Assembly (NCBI GenBank): GCA_036508555.1 | Contig: DATCHD010000086.1 | Span: 1-11,195 of the forward strand | Length of the DNA stretch: 11,195 nucleotides | Reading direction: 5' to 3' | From: CAINVV01 sp036508555 | GTDB lineage: Bacteria > Bacteroidota > Bacteroidia > Bacteroidales > Prolixibacteraceae | Shown: in pieces, positions 5,386-11,195 of the stretch | Layout: each line of letters starts with the position of its first letter | Position numbering within the stretch: the stretch's first letter is position 1 | The notes under the pieces: generated by a model | What the model was told of the DNA's origin: nothing | The model's input: the letters and a program-made list of their open reading frames with translations, nothing else | The model's database searches: none | Made by a program: the position numbers and the translations under genes

Positions 5386-7434
5386 ATGAAAGGAAAAATC
5401 GGGGTAACGAGTGAAAACCTCTTCCCAATTATCAAGAAATTTCTCTATTCTGATCACGATATTTTTCTTCGTGAGATCGTTTCCAACGCCGTTGATGCCA
5501 CCCAAAAGCTGAAAACTCTTGCCAAAGCAGGCAAATACAGTGAGGAAATAGCAGATTTGAAGGTCAGAGTCACGGTAGACAAGGACAAAAAAACGCTTAC
5601 GGTGTCGGATAATGGCATCGGCATGACTTCGGACGAGGTTGAAAAGTATATTAACCAGATCGCATTCTCGGGTGCCGATGAGTTTCTAAAAAAATACAAA
5701 AATGACGCGAATGCCATTATTGGCCATTTTGGACTCGGTTTTTACTCCTCGTTTATGGTTTCGGAAGAAGTTGAAATCATCTCCAAATCTTACAAGAAAA
5801 ACGCCAAGGCCGTTCGCTGGGTTTGTGATGGTTCTCCGGAATTCACGATGGAGGACACTGAAAAAGATCAGGTGGGGACAGAAATTATCATGCATTTGAA
5901 TTCAGACGCAGTGGAATTTCTTGAAGAAAACAGGATTACAGAGCTGCTGAATAAATATTGCAAATTCCTGCCGGTTCCGGTTATTTTTGGCAAAAAGAAA
6001 GAGTGGAAGGATGGCAAATATGAAGATACTGCTGAAGACAATCAGATCAACGATATCACTCCTGCATGGACAAAGAAACCTGTTGATCTAAAGGATGAGG
6101 ATTATTCCAGTTTTTATCGCCAGTTGTATCCCATGGCTGACGAGCCTTTGTTTCACATCCATCTCAACGTGGATTATCCTTTTAACCTGACTGGTATTCT
6201 TTATTTTCCGAAGCTGAAGAACAACTTCGAGGTACAGAAGAATAAGATCCAGCTTTATAGTAATCAGGTGTTTGTGACAGACTCCGTCGAAGGTATCGTA
6301 CCTGAATTCCTAACATTGCTCCATGGTGTTCTTGATTCACCGGATATTCCGCTGAATGTTTCAAGGTCTTACTTGCAGAATGACTCTAATGTCAGGAAGA
6401 TAAGCAGTCATATTACCAAGAAAGTGGCCGACAGACTTCAGGATATTTTCAAGGAAAAACGATCTGAACTGGAGGAAAAATGGAACGACCTGAAGCTTTT
6501 CATCGAATACGGAATGCTGACAGACGAGAAATTCTATGAAAGAGCCCTGAAATTCTTCTTCTTCACCAATACAGATAAGAAGCTTTTCACCTGGGATGAA
6601 TACAAGACGCTGATTGAATCGGCTCAGACAGACAAAAACAAGAAGCTGGTTTACCTCTATGCGACAGATATCGAGTCGCAGTTCACCTTTATTGAGGCTG
6701 CCAAAAACAAGGGATACGATGTCCTTTTGATGGACGATGTCTTGGCAACTCCGCTTCTGAATCATTTCGAACAGAAATATCCGGAATCTCATTTCGTGCG
6801 GGTGGATTCTGACGTTGTTGAAAAGCTGATTGCAAAAGACGAACATGAGTCGGTAAACCTTTCAACAGAAGAAAAGAATGAAATGAGTCCAATCTTTCAG
6901 GCTGTTATACCCAAAGAGCGCGGACAGTTTATCATCGACTTCCAGCATTTAGGAGAAGCTGGCACTCCGATGGTCATCACACAGAATGAGTTCATGCGCA
7001 GAATGAAGGACATGTCGAAGATGCAGGCAGGGATGAGCTTTTACGGCGAAATGCCCGACAGCTATAATCTCGTTGTTAACATCTCTCATCCATTGGTAAA
7101 GAAGGTATTGGATGAAAAGGACGCAAATCTTAGTGCTGAACTCACTTCCTACAAATCAGAACTTTCAAAATTGAATGATCAAAAAAGCTCATTGGAAAAA
7201 CTGAAAGAGGGCAAAAAAGAGGAGGAAGTTCCCCAGGAAGAGAAAGATCTTCTGAATGAGACGCGCGATAAGATCAGCAAAGTTGAGTCCGAAAGACGCG
7301 AAAAACTGGAACAGTTTGGTTCCTCCAACCCGCTGGCCAACCAATTGGTAGACCTGGCTTTCCTGGCCAACAACATGCTGAAGGGTGAAGCATTGGCCAA
7401 TTTTGTGAAACGAAGTATTGAAATGATCAAATAA
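5386..7434 (+). CDS. htpG: Chaperone protein HtpG (bacterial Hsp90)
   Basis: HtpG is the cytosolic bacterial Hsp90, an ATP-driven homodimer that remodels client proteins. The product is 682 residues. The N-terminal GHKL ATPase has FLREIVSNAVDA (about 27-38, with catalytic Glu and Mg-binding Asn), DNGIGM (75-80) and GHFGLGFYS (113-121). The middle domain carries NVSRSYLQ (324-331), whose Arg contacts the ATP gamma-phosphate. The C-terminal dimerisation domain ends near residue 682. It is about 60 residues longer than E. coli HtpG (624), and a Lys/Glu-rich, probably coiled-coil segment around 580-640 accounts for most of this. As I recall, such length is usual in Bacteroidetes. The frame is open from a TTG at 5380, but that falls inside the -7 element and family N-termini support the ATG at 5386. 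It appears monocistronic, with its own promoter and terminator. Confidence 0.97.
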   Translation: MKGKIGVTSENLFPIIKKFLYSDHDIFLREIVSNAVDATQKLKTLAKAGKYSEEIADLKVRVTVDKDKKTLTVSDNGIGMTSDEVEKYINQIAFSGADEFLKKYKNDANAIIGHFGLGFYSSFMVSEEVEIISKSYKKNAKAVRWVCDGSPEFTMEDTEKDQVGTEIIMHLNSDAVEFLEENRITELLNKYCKFLPVPVIFGKKKEWKDGKYEDTAEDNQINDITPAWTKKPVDLKDEDYSSFYRQLYPMADEPLFHIHLNVDYPFNLTGILYFPKLKNNFEVQKNKIQLYSNQVFVTDSVEGIVPEFLTLLHGVLDSPDIPLNVSRSYLQNDSNVRKISSHITKKVADRLQDIFKEKRSELEEKWNDLKLFIEYGMLTDEKFYERALKFFFFTNTDKKLFTWDEYKTLIESAQTDKNKKLVYLYATDIESQFTFIEAAKNKGYDVLLMDDVLATPLLNHFEQKYPESHFVRVDSDVVEKLIAKDEHESVNLSTEEKNEMSPIFQAVIPKERGQFIIDFQHLGEAGTPMVITQNEFMRRMKDMSKMQAGMSFYGEMPDSYNLVVNISHPLVKKVLDEKDANLSAELTSYKSELSKLNDQKSSLEKLKEGKKEEEVPQEEKDLLNETRDKISKVESERREKLEQFGSSNPLANQLVDLAFLANNMLKGEALANFVKRSIEMIK

Positions 7435-7455
7435 TGGTCGCTTTCCTTGGTATAG

Positions 7456-7496
7456 AAAGAAGCCGTCTCTGAATAAAAGGAGACGGCTTCTTTTTT
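7456..7496 (+). terminator. Rho-independent terminator of htpG
   Basis: A 14-bp stem (AAAGAAGCCGTCTC at 7456-7469 with its exact complement at 7480-7493), a 10-base loop and a T-run to 7496. It starts about 20 bases after the htpG stop codon. Confidence 0.92.
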
Positions 7497-7533
7497 CCTA
7501 CCGTGAAAAATCGTTTTTTAGGCAATAATTGAG

Positions 7534-7541
7534 GATATTTG
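7534..7541 (+). promoter_or_regulatory. Probable -7 element of the GroES-like gene
   Basis: GATATTTG matches TAnnTTTG except at the first base and lies 24 bases before the ATG at 7566, downstream of the htpG terminator. The gene needs its own promoter after that terminator, and this is the best candidate. No clear -33 TTG is seen. Confidence 0.35.
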
Positions 7542-7565
7542 TAGTAGCATAAAGCAATAAGATAA

Positions 7566-7949
7566 ATGGCATTAAATCTTTCTGAAAAAGATCTGGAAAA
7601 GATCATCATGATTGGCGACCGGGTATTGGTCCGACCGAAAAATCCGAACCATCAGACCAGCTCCGGGCTCTATCTTCCACCTGCAGCAGTGGAGAAGGAG
7701 AATGTGCAATCAGGTTACGTGATCAAGACAGGACCAGGATTCCCGATTCCGGCCCTGACAGATGATAACGAACCCTGGAAAGAGGTCAAGGATGATGTAA
7801 AATATGTCCCGCTGCAAGCGCACGAAGGAGATCTGGCTGTTTATCTGAGTAAGACAGGTGTAGAAATTGAGTTCAAGAACGAAAAATTTCTGATATTGCC
7901 GCATTCTTCTATCCTGATGCTGGTCAGGGAAGAAGGTCTGTTTAGATAA
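7566..7949 (+). CDS. GroES-like co-chaperonin family protein, free-standing
   Basis: A 127-residue protein with a GroES-type fold signature. IMIGDRVLVRPKNP (14-27) matches the first GroES strand, the segment NHQTSSGLYLPP (28-39) corresponds to the mobile loop that contacts GroEL, with LYL where GroES has a hydrophobic tripeptide, and EGDLAVYLSKTGVEIEF followed by KFLILPHSSILMLV (87-120) matches the C-terminal half of GroES. It is about 30 residues longer than classical GroES (about 97) because of an N-terminal extension (1-13) and a Pro/acidic insertion around 58-85 in the roof-loop region. No groEL is adjacent. From memory, Bacteroidetes often encode such a second GroES-like protein apart from groESL, and whether it caps GroEL is not known to me. 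It lies in a stress-protein neighbourhood (htpG, ahpC, perR) and converges on ahpC. Confidence 0.8.
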   Translation: MALNLSEKDLEKIIMIGDRVLVRPKNPNHQTSSGLYLPPAAVEKENVQSGYVIKTGPGFPIPALTDDNEPWKEVKDDVKYVPLQAHEGDLAVYLSKTGVEIEFKNEKFLILPHSSILMLVREEGLFR

Positions 7950-7979
7950 AACTGCTATTCAGCAACTTCAACTGCTACC

Positions 7980-8612
7980 TCAGTGCTTTGAAAGATAGCT
8001 CGCAACACCTTCCGCGGAAGCCTTCATTGCATCGTCTCCTGCTTTCCAGTTCGCCGGACAAACTTCGCCAAACTCTTCAAAGTGAGCAAGTGCATCCACC
8101 ATACGAATCGCCTCATCAACGCTGCGTCCAAGAGGAAGGTCATTCACCAGCTGGTGACGAACAACACCTTTCTTGTCAATCAGGAAGAGCCCTCTGTAAG
8201 CTACCGGTGCTCCTGTAAAAGAAGATTCACCAGCATCGTTTACTTCATATTCTCCGGCTAATACACCGTAATTTTCCGCAATTGTTTTGGAGAGATCGGA
8301 TACCAGTGGGAATTTTACCCCCTTGATACCACCATTCTTCTTTTCGGTGTTCAGCCATGCCCAGTGTGAAAATTCTGAGTCGACCGAACAGCCAACTACC
8401 GCGACATTACGTTTTTCAAATTCTGCCAGCTTCTCCTGGAATGCAAGAATCTCGGTAGGACATACGAAAGTGAAATCCAATGGATAGAAGAAAAACAGGA
8501 CATACTTCTGACCAACAAATTGTTCGAGAGAAAAATCCTTAGCGAAATCATTGCCATTTATAACGGCAGTTGCCTTAAAAACAGGCGCTTTTTTACCAAC
8601 TAATGTACACAT
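7980..8612 (-). CDS. ahpC: Typical 2-Cys peroxiredoxin (AhpC/Prx1 group)
   Basis: This 210-residue cytosolic enzyme reduces hydrogen peroxide and organic hydroperoxides through a thiol cycle. The peroxidatic Cys51 lies in DFTFVCPTEI (46-55), where Pro44, Thr48 and Cys51 form the PxxxTxxC motif (YPLDFTFVC). The resolving Cys185 lies in EVCPANW (183-189) and Arg140 is in place. GGIKG (94-98) corresponds to the GG(L/I)xG motif linked with easy overoxidation, but the C-terminal Tyr-Phe helix of sensitive enzymes is not evident. The length suits the Prx1/AhpC group. No ahpF is seen on either side, so the electron donor (AhpF elsewhere, or thioredoxin) is open. The gene is divergent from perR, and its promoter overlaps a PerR-box-like repeat, so induction by peroxide is likely. 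It ends 30 bases from the convergent GroES-like gene with no clear terminator between. Confidence 0.95.
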   Translation of the reverse strand: MCTLVGKKAPVFKATAVINGNDFAKDFSLEQFVGQKYVLFFFYPLDFTFVCPTEILAFQEKLAEFEKRNVAVVGCSVDSEFSHWAWLNTEKKNGGIKGVKFPLVSDLSKTIAENYGVLAGEYEVNDAGESSFTGAPVAYRGLFLIDKKGVVRHQLVNDLPLGRSVDEAIRMVDALAHFEEFGEVCPANWKAGDDAMKASAEGVASYLSKH

Positions 8613-8631
8613 ATCTAAAAATTTAAATTAC

Positions 8632-8652
8632 TTTTTGTAACGATTACAAAAA
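8632..8652. promoter_or_regulatory. Putative PerR operator in front of ahpC
   Basis: A 21-bp inverted repeat: TTTTTGTAA, spacer CGA, TTACAAAAA, with 9-bp arms matching exactly. Its inner 7-1-7 part, TTGTAAC-G-ATTACAA, agrees at 11 of 14 positions with the Bacillus PerR box TTATAAT-N-ATTATAA. It overlaps the ahpC -7 element (8654-8647), so a bound regulator would block transcription. It starts 20 bases upstream of the ahpC ATG. Binding by the neighbouring PerR is inferred. Confidence 0.65.
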
Positions 8653-8654
8653 TA
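8647..8654 (-). promoter_or_regulatory. -7 promoter element of ahpC
   Basis: On the minus strand this reads TATTTTTG, an exact TAnnTTTG match, 34 bases before the ahpC ATG and predicting a leader of about 30 bases. It overlaps the right arm of the PerR-box-like repeat. Confidence 0.6.
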
Positions 8655-8727
8655 GAATTAATATTCCGAATATGAAAATTTTACACGTAAATATCACAAA
8701 AAAAAGTGACTTTCGGAAAAAATCAAG

Positions 8728-8735
8728 CATATTTG
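8728..8735 (+). promoter_or_regulatory. Probable -7 element of perR-argH
   Basis: CATATTTG matches TAnnTTTG at all but the first base and lies 20 bases before the ATG at 8756, giving a leader of about 17 bases. No -33 TTG is found at the right spacing. If used, it rules out the earlier in-frame start at 8672, which lies upstream of it. Confidence 0.4.
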
Positions 8736-8755
8736 TACTGAAAACAATAAAAGAG

Positions 8756-9175
8756 ATGGACCAACAACAGATTTCAGCCTACCTAATTAAAAATGGCATA
8801 AGACCATTGCAGAAGCGTGTAAAGATCATGAGTTATCTTGTTACGAAGAGAAATCACCCCACGGTTGAAATGATTTACAGCGATTTGATCCACGATATCA
8901 ATGGTTTATCCAAGACTACCATCTACAATGTTTTGAATCTTTTTGTTGATTCAGGCGTTGCCCTCGCGCTGAATATTGAAGGAAACGAAGTCCGGTATGA
9001 TGCCGACACTTCCACACACGGACATTTTAAATGTAAAGTGTGCCACGGAGTAATTGACTTCAGAGTAAAAAAGGAAGAGTTGCCCATACCCGACATGGAA
9101 GGTTTCAGGGTGGATGAGCAGCATTATTATCTCAAAGGAGTCTGTTCTTTCTGTGCCAATAAAATTGAAGCCTAA
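8756..9175 (+). CDS. perR: Fur-family peroxide-responsive regulator, PerR type
   Basis: This 139-residue protein has a winged-helix DNA-binding domain (about 1-80; recognition region SKTTIYNVLNLF, 52-63) and a dimerisation domain. Residues His34, Asp82, His88, His90 and Asp101 fall at positions equal to His37, Asp85, His91, His93 and Asp104 of Bacillus PerR, all offset by exactly three. These five bind the regulatory Fe or Mn. Two CxxC pairs (Cys93/Cys96 and Cys130/Cys133) form the structural zinc site. Asp at position 101 rather than Glu supports a PerR-type over a Fur-type sensor. The frame is open from an ATG at 8672, but those extra 28 residues are unlike the family and lie before the likely promoter, so the ATG at 8756 was chosen. 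It is divergent from ahpC, its probable target, and its TAA directly abuts the argH ATG. Confidence 0.88.
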   Translation: MDQQQISAYLIKNGIRPLQKRVKIMSYLVTKRNHPTVEMIYSDLIHDINGLSKTTIYNVLNLFVDSGVALALNIEGNEVRYDADTSTHGHFKCKVCHGVIDFRVKKEELPIPDMEGFRVDEQHYYLKGVCSFCANKIEA

Positions 9176-10516
9176 ATGGCAACTAAACTCTGGGAAAAGG
9201 GGACAAAAATCAATGCTTTAATTGAATCTTTCACGGTCGGAAAAGATCGTGAAATGGATTTATATCTGGCGAAGTTTGATGTTATCGGTTCTTTGGCCCA
9301 CATTCAGATGCTTGAACAAATCGGTCTGATCACACAAGAAGAGCTGACTATTCTTTCAAAGGAACTGAAAACCATCTACCGTGAAATTGTTGACGGAAAT
9401 TTTATCCTTGAGGAGGGAGTCGAGGATATCCACTCCCAGGTAGAGCTCCTACTCACGAAAAGATTGGGAGAGGTTGGCAAAAAAATACACAGCGGCAGAT
9501 CCCGCAACGACCAGGTGCTACTTGACCTGAAGCTTTTCACCAGGGATGCCATCAAATCTATCACCGAAAACACTTTAATTCTATTTAATATTCTGATTTC
9601 CCAAAGCAGGCGTTACCACGAAATACTGATGCCAGGATATACCCATCTTCAGGTGGCTATGCCTTCTTCGTTCGGTCTGTGGTTTAGCGCTTACGCCGAA
9701 AGTCTGACGGATGATCTCCTGTTGTTGCAGGCTTCCTACCGTATCGCCGACCAGAATCCGCTTGGCTCGGCAGCCGGATATGGTTCCTCGTTTCCGCTTA
9801 ACCGGCAGATGACTACCGACCTTCTGGGTTTCGAATCGTTGAACTACAATGTGGTCTACGCCCAAATGGGACGTGGTAAAATGGAAAAGACCGTTCTTTT
9901 CGCTCTCGCGTCCATCGCCTCAACTCTTTCCAGACTTGCTTATGATGTATGCCTGTTCATGAGTCAGAACTTTAATTTTGTAAGCCTGCCGGACGAACTG
10001 ACGACAGGGTCCAGCATCATGCCTCACAAGAAAAACCCTGATGTTTTTGAACTTATGAGGGCTCATTGCAACAGAATACAATCACTGCCCAATCAGCTGC
10101 TGACTGTTACCAATAATCTTCCAAGCGGTTATTTCCGGGATATGCAACTGACCAAGGAGCTTTTCATTCCTGCTTTTCAGGAACTGAATGAATGTATCAC
10201 CATCGCTGCCTTCGCGTTAGAAAATATCAGGGTGAACGAAAACATCCTGGCCGATGACAAATACCAGTATTTATATAGTGTAGAAGAAGTTAACCGGCTG
10301 GTTTTAAGCGGTATACCATTCCGTGATGCCTACCGGGAAGTCGGCTCTTCTATTGAAAAGGGGGAGTTTAATCCGTCCAGGGAAATCCATCATACCCACG
10401 AAGGAAGTATCGGAAATCTTTGCCTCGACAGCATCGAGACAAAAATGAAAGAGGTCATTGCTGATTTCAACTTCGAAAAAGCCTCCTCAGCAATAACCTC
10501 TCTTCTGGCTGAATAA
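9176..10516 (+). CDS. argH: Argininosuccinate lyase ArgH
   Basis: ArgH splits argininosuccinate into arginine and fumarate, the last step of arginine synthesis, as a cytosolic homotetramer. The product is 446 residues, near the usual 450-470. Superfamily active-site blocks are HSGRSRNDQV (105-114), MPGYTHLQ (152-159, His157) and TGSSIMPHKKNPD (277-289), with the catalytic Ser at 279 or 280. The signature has His284 where many ArgH proteins have Gln (MPQKKNP). From memory this His is common in Bacteroidetes. The N-terminus MATKLWEKGTKINALIESFT is typical and the ATG follows the perR stop with no gap, implying translational coupling. No other arginine genes are in the window. The gene ends one base from the convergent gdhA. 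Confidence 0.95.
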   Translation: MATKLWEKGTKINALIESFTVGKDREMDLYLAKFDVIGSLAHIQMLEQIGLITQEELTILSKELKTIYREIVDGNFILEEGVEDIHSQVELLLTKRLGEVGKKIHSGRSRNDQVLLDLKLFTRDAIKSITENTLILFNILISQSRRYHEILMPGYTHLQVAMPSSFGLWFSAYAESLTDDLLLLQASYRIADQNPLGSAAGYGSSFPLNRQMTTDLLGFESLNYNVVYAQMGRGKMEKTVLFALASIASTLSRLAYDVCLFMSQNFNFVSLPDELTTGSSIMPHKKNPDVFELMRAHCNRIQSLPNQLLTVTNNLPSGYFRDMQLTKELFIPAFQELNECITIAAFALENIRVNENILADDKYQYLYSVEEVNRLVLSGIPFRDAYREVGSSIEKGEFNPSREIHHTHEGSIGNLCLDSIETKMKEVIADFNFEKASSAITSLLAE

Positions 10517-10517
10517 T

Positions 10518-11195
10518 TTATACAACACCCTGTACAATCATCGCCTCGGCAATTTTGATGAATCCGCCGATATTTGCACCTTTAACGTAATTGATAAACC
10601 CATCCTTTTCAGTACCGTATTTCACACAGGTTTCATGAATATTGATCATGATCTGATGCAATCTGGCGTCCACCTCTTCGCGCGACCAGGGCAAACGCAT
10701 AGAGTTTTGAGTCATTTCGAGTCCTGAGGTTGACACTCCTCCGGCATTAGCCGCCTTACCCGGACCATAAAGTATCTTTGCCTTGATATAAACTTCGACT
10801 GCCTCAGGGGTGGAAGGCATATTAGCTCCTTCAGAGACCAGGTAACATCCATTCTTAATCAAGACTTTAGCATCCGCATCGTTGATCTCATTCTGTGTTG
10901 CACATGGGAATGCCAGATCACATTTGATACCCCAAGGAGTCTTGCCCTCAAAATATTCTACCTTATATTTATCGGCATATTCCTTGATACGGCCACGACG
11001 GATATTCTTCAGATCCAGGACGTAAGCAAGTTTCTCAGCATCAAAACCGGCAGGATCATAAACAAATCCGGTGGAATCAGACATGGTTACAACTTTTGCA
11101 CCCATTTCAATCAATTTCTCGACAGCATACTGTGAAACGTTTCCGGATCCGGAAACAACTGCAACCTTCCCTTTCAGATCCTGTTTGCGGGTCTT
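10518..11195 (-). CDS. gdhA: Glutamate dehydrogenase, NADP-type, C-terminal part (runs off right edge)
   Basis: The last 225 codons of a hexameric glutamate dehydrogenase, which makes glutamate from 2-oxoglutarate and ammonium. The full enzyme is about 445 residues, so roughly half is present. The frame is open to the window edge with no start. A TTG at 11114 is an internal Leu codon, not a start. The Rossmann motif GSGNVSQYA lies near the start of the fragment, followed by VVTMSDSTGFVYDPAGFD, where the Ser after the second strand, instead of an acidic residue, fits NADP use. Further family blocks are EGANMPSTPEA, GPGKAANAGGVSTSGLEMTQ and the C-terminal GFINYVKGANIGGFIKIAEA. It closely resembles E. 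coli GdhA in these blocks. Its stop lies one base from the stop of convergent argH, with no terminator between. Confidence 0.95.
   Translation of the reverse strand, partial: KTRKQDLKGKVAVVSGSGNVSQYAVEKLIEMGAKVVTMSDSTGFVYDPAGFDAEKLAYVLDLKNIRRGRIKEYADKYKVEYFEGKTPWGIKCDLAFPCATQNEINDADAKVLIKNGCYLVSEGANMPSTPEAVEVYIKAKILYGPGKAANAGGVSTSGLEMTQNSMRLPWSREEVDARLHQIMINIHETCVKYGTEKDGFINYVKGANIGGFIKIAEAMIVQGVV

Noticed and set aside
5248..5505. Minus-strand 85-residue frame across the htpG start
   Set aside because: Half is antisense to the conserved HtpG N-terminus, it has no family features, and it would disrupt the htpG promoter reading.
6361..6846. 161-residue minus-strand frame inside htpG
   Set aside because: It is fully antisense to a well-conserved coding region and resembles no family I know. 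It is a shadow of htpG codon usage.
8680..8691. Short inverted repeat TTTAC-AC-GTAAA as a second PerR box
   Set aside because: The arms are only 5 bp with an even spacer, it does not match the 7-1-7 layout, and such repeats are frequent by chance in AT-rich DNA.
8672..8755. In-frame 28-residue N-terminal extension of perR
   Set aside because: The residues are unlike Fur-family N-termini, and the stretch contains the likely perR promoter and part of the ahpC/perR regulatory region. The ATG at 8756 fits the family.
11112..11114. TTG as a start of gdhA
   Set aside because: The frame stays open to the window edge and encodes the conserved Rossmann segment upstream, so the TTG is an internal Leu codon.

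Overview
The window looks like ordinary chromosome from a member of the Bacteroidota (Bacteroidetes), probably Bacteroidales or a close relative. The reasons are: -7 promoter elements of the Bacteroidetes type (TAnnTTTG) in front of most transcription units, little sign of purine-rich Shine-Dalgarno sequences, an HtpG of about 680 residues with a charged C-terminal insertion, a free-standing GroES-like protein, and a menaquinone gene of the futalosine route. I see no insertion sequence, phage gene, CRISPR array, integrase or frameshift.

Layout. 1-926 (minus): mqnA, overlapping the start of crcB/fluC, which runs off the left edge. A 74-bp gap holds back-to-back -7 elements, and 1001-4198 (plus) is then purB followed by an MsbA-type ABC exporter, closed by a terminator at 4200-4227. 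This terminator is shared with a convergent HU gene (4248-4520, minus). 4817-4982: tRNA-Ser(UGA) and tRNA-Trp(CCA) behind a well-formed promoter. 4983-5385: an AT-rich gap with a hairpin and a perfect 50-bp palindrome. 5386-7436: htpG with its own terminator. 7566-7949: a GroES-like protein, convergent with a 2-Cys peroxiredoxin (ahpC, 7980-8612, minus). 8756-10516 (plus): a PerR-type Fur-family regulator directly followed by argH. 10518-11195 (minus): the C-terminal half of gdhA, running off the right edge.

How the genes work together. The clearest unit is a peroxide-defence module: ahpC and perR are divergent, the regulator keeps all five residues that bind the regulatory metal in Bacillus PerR at matching spacing, and a near-perfect inverted repeat resembling a PerR box overlaps the ahpC -7 element. 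HtpG, the GroES-like protein, AhpC and PerR together make 5.4-9.2 kb a small stress-response neighbourhood. The rest is biosynthesis and housekeeping: menaquinone (MqnA), purines (PurB), arginine (ArgH), ammonium assimilation or glutamate turnover (GdhA), lipid or drug export, and nucleoid structure (HU). PurB and ArgH belong to the same fumarase/aspartase superfamily.

I did not find a convincing undescribed system. The most useful leads are the PerR/ahpC operator, the perR-argH coupling, the possible leaderless htpG mRNA, the free-standing GroES-like protein and the 50-bp palindrome.
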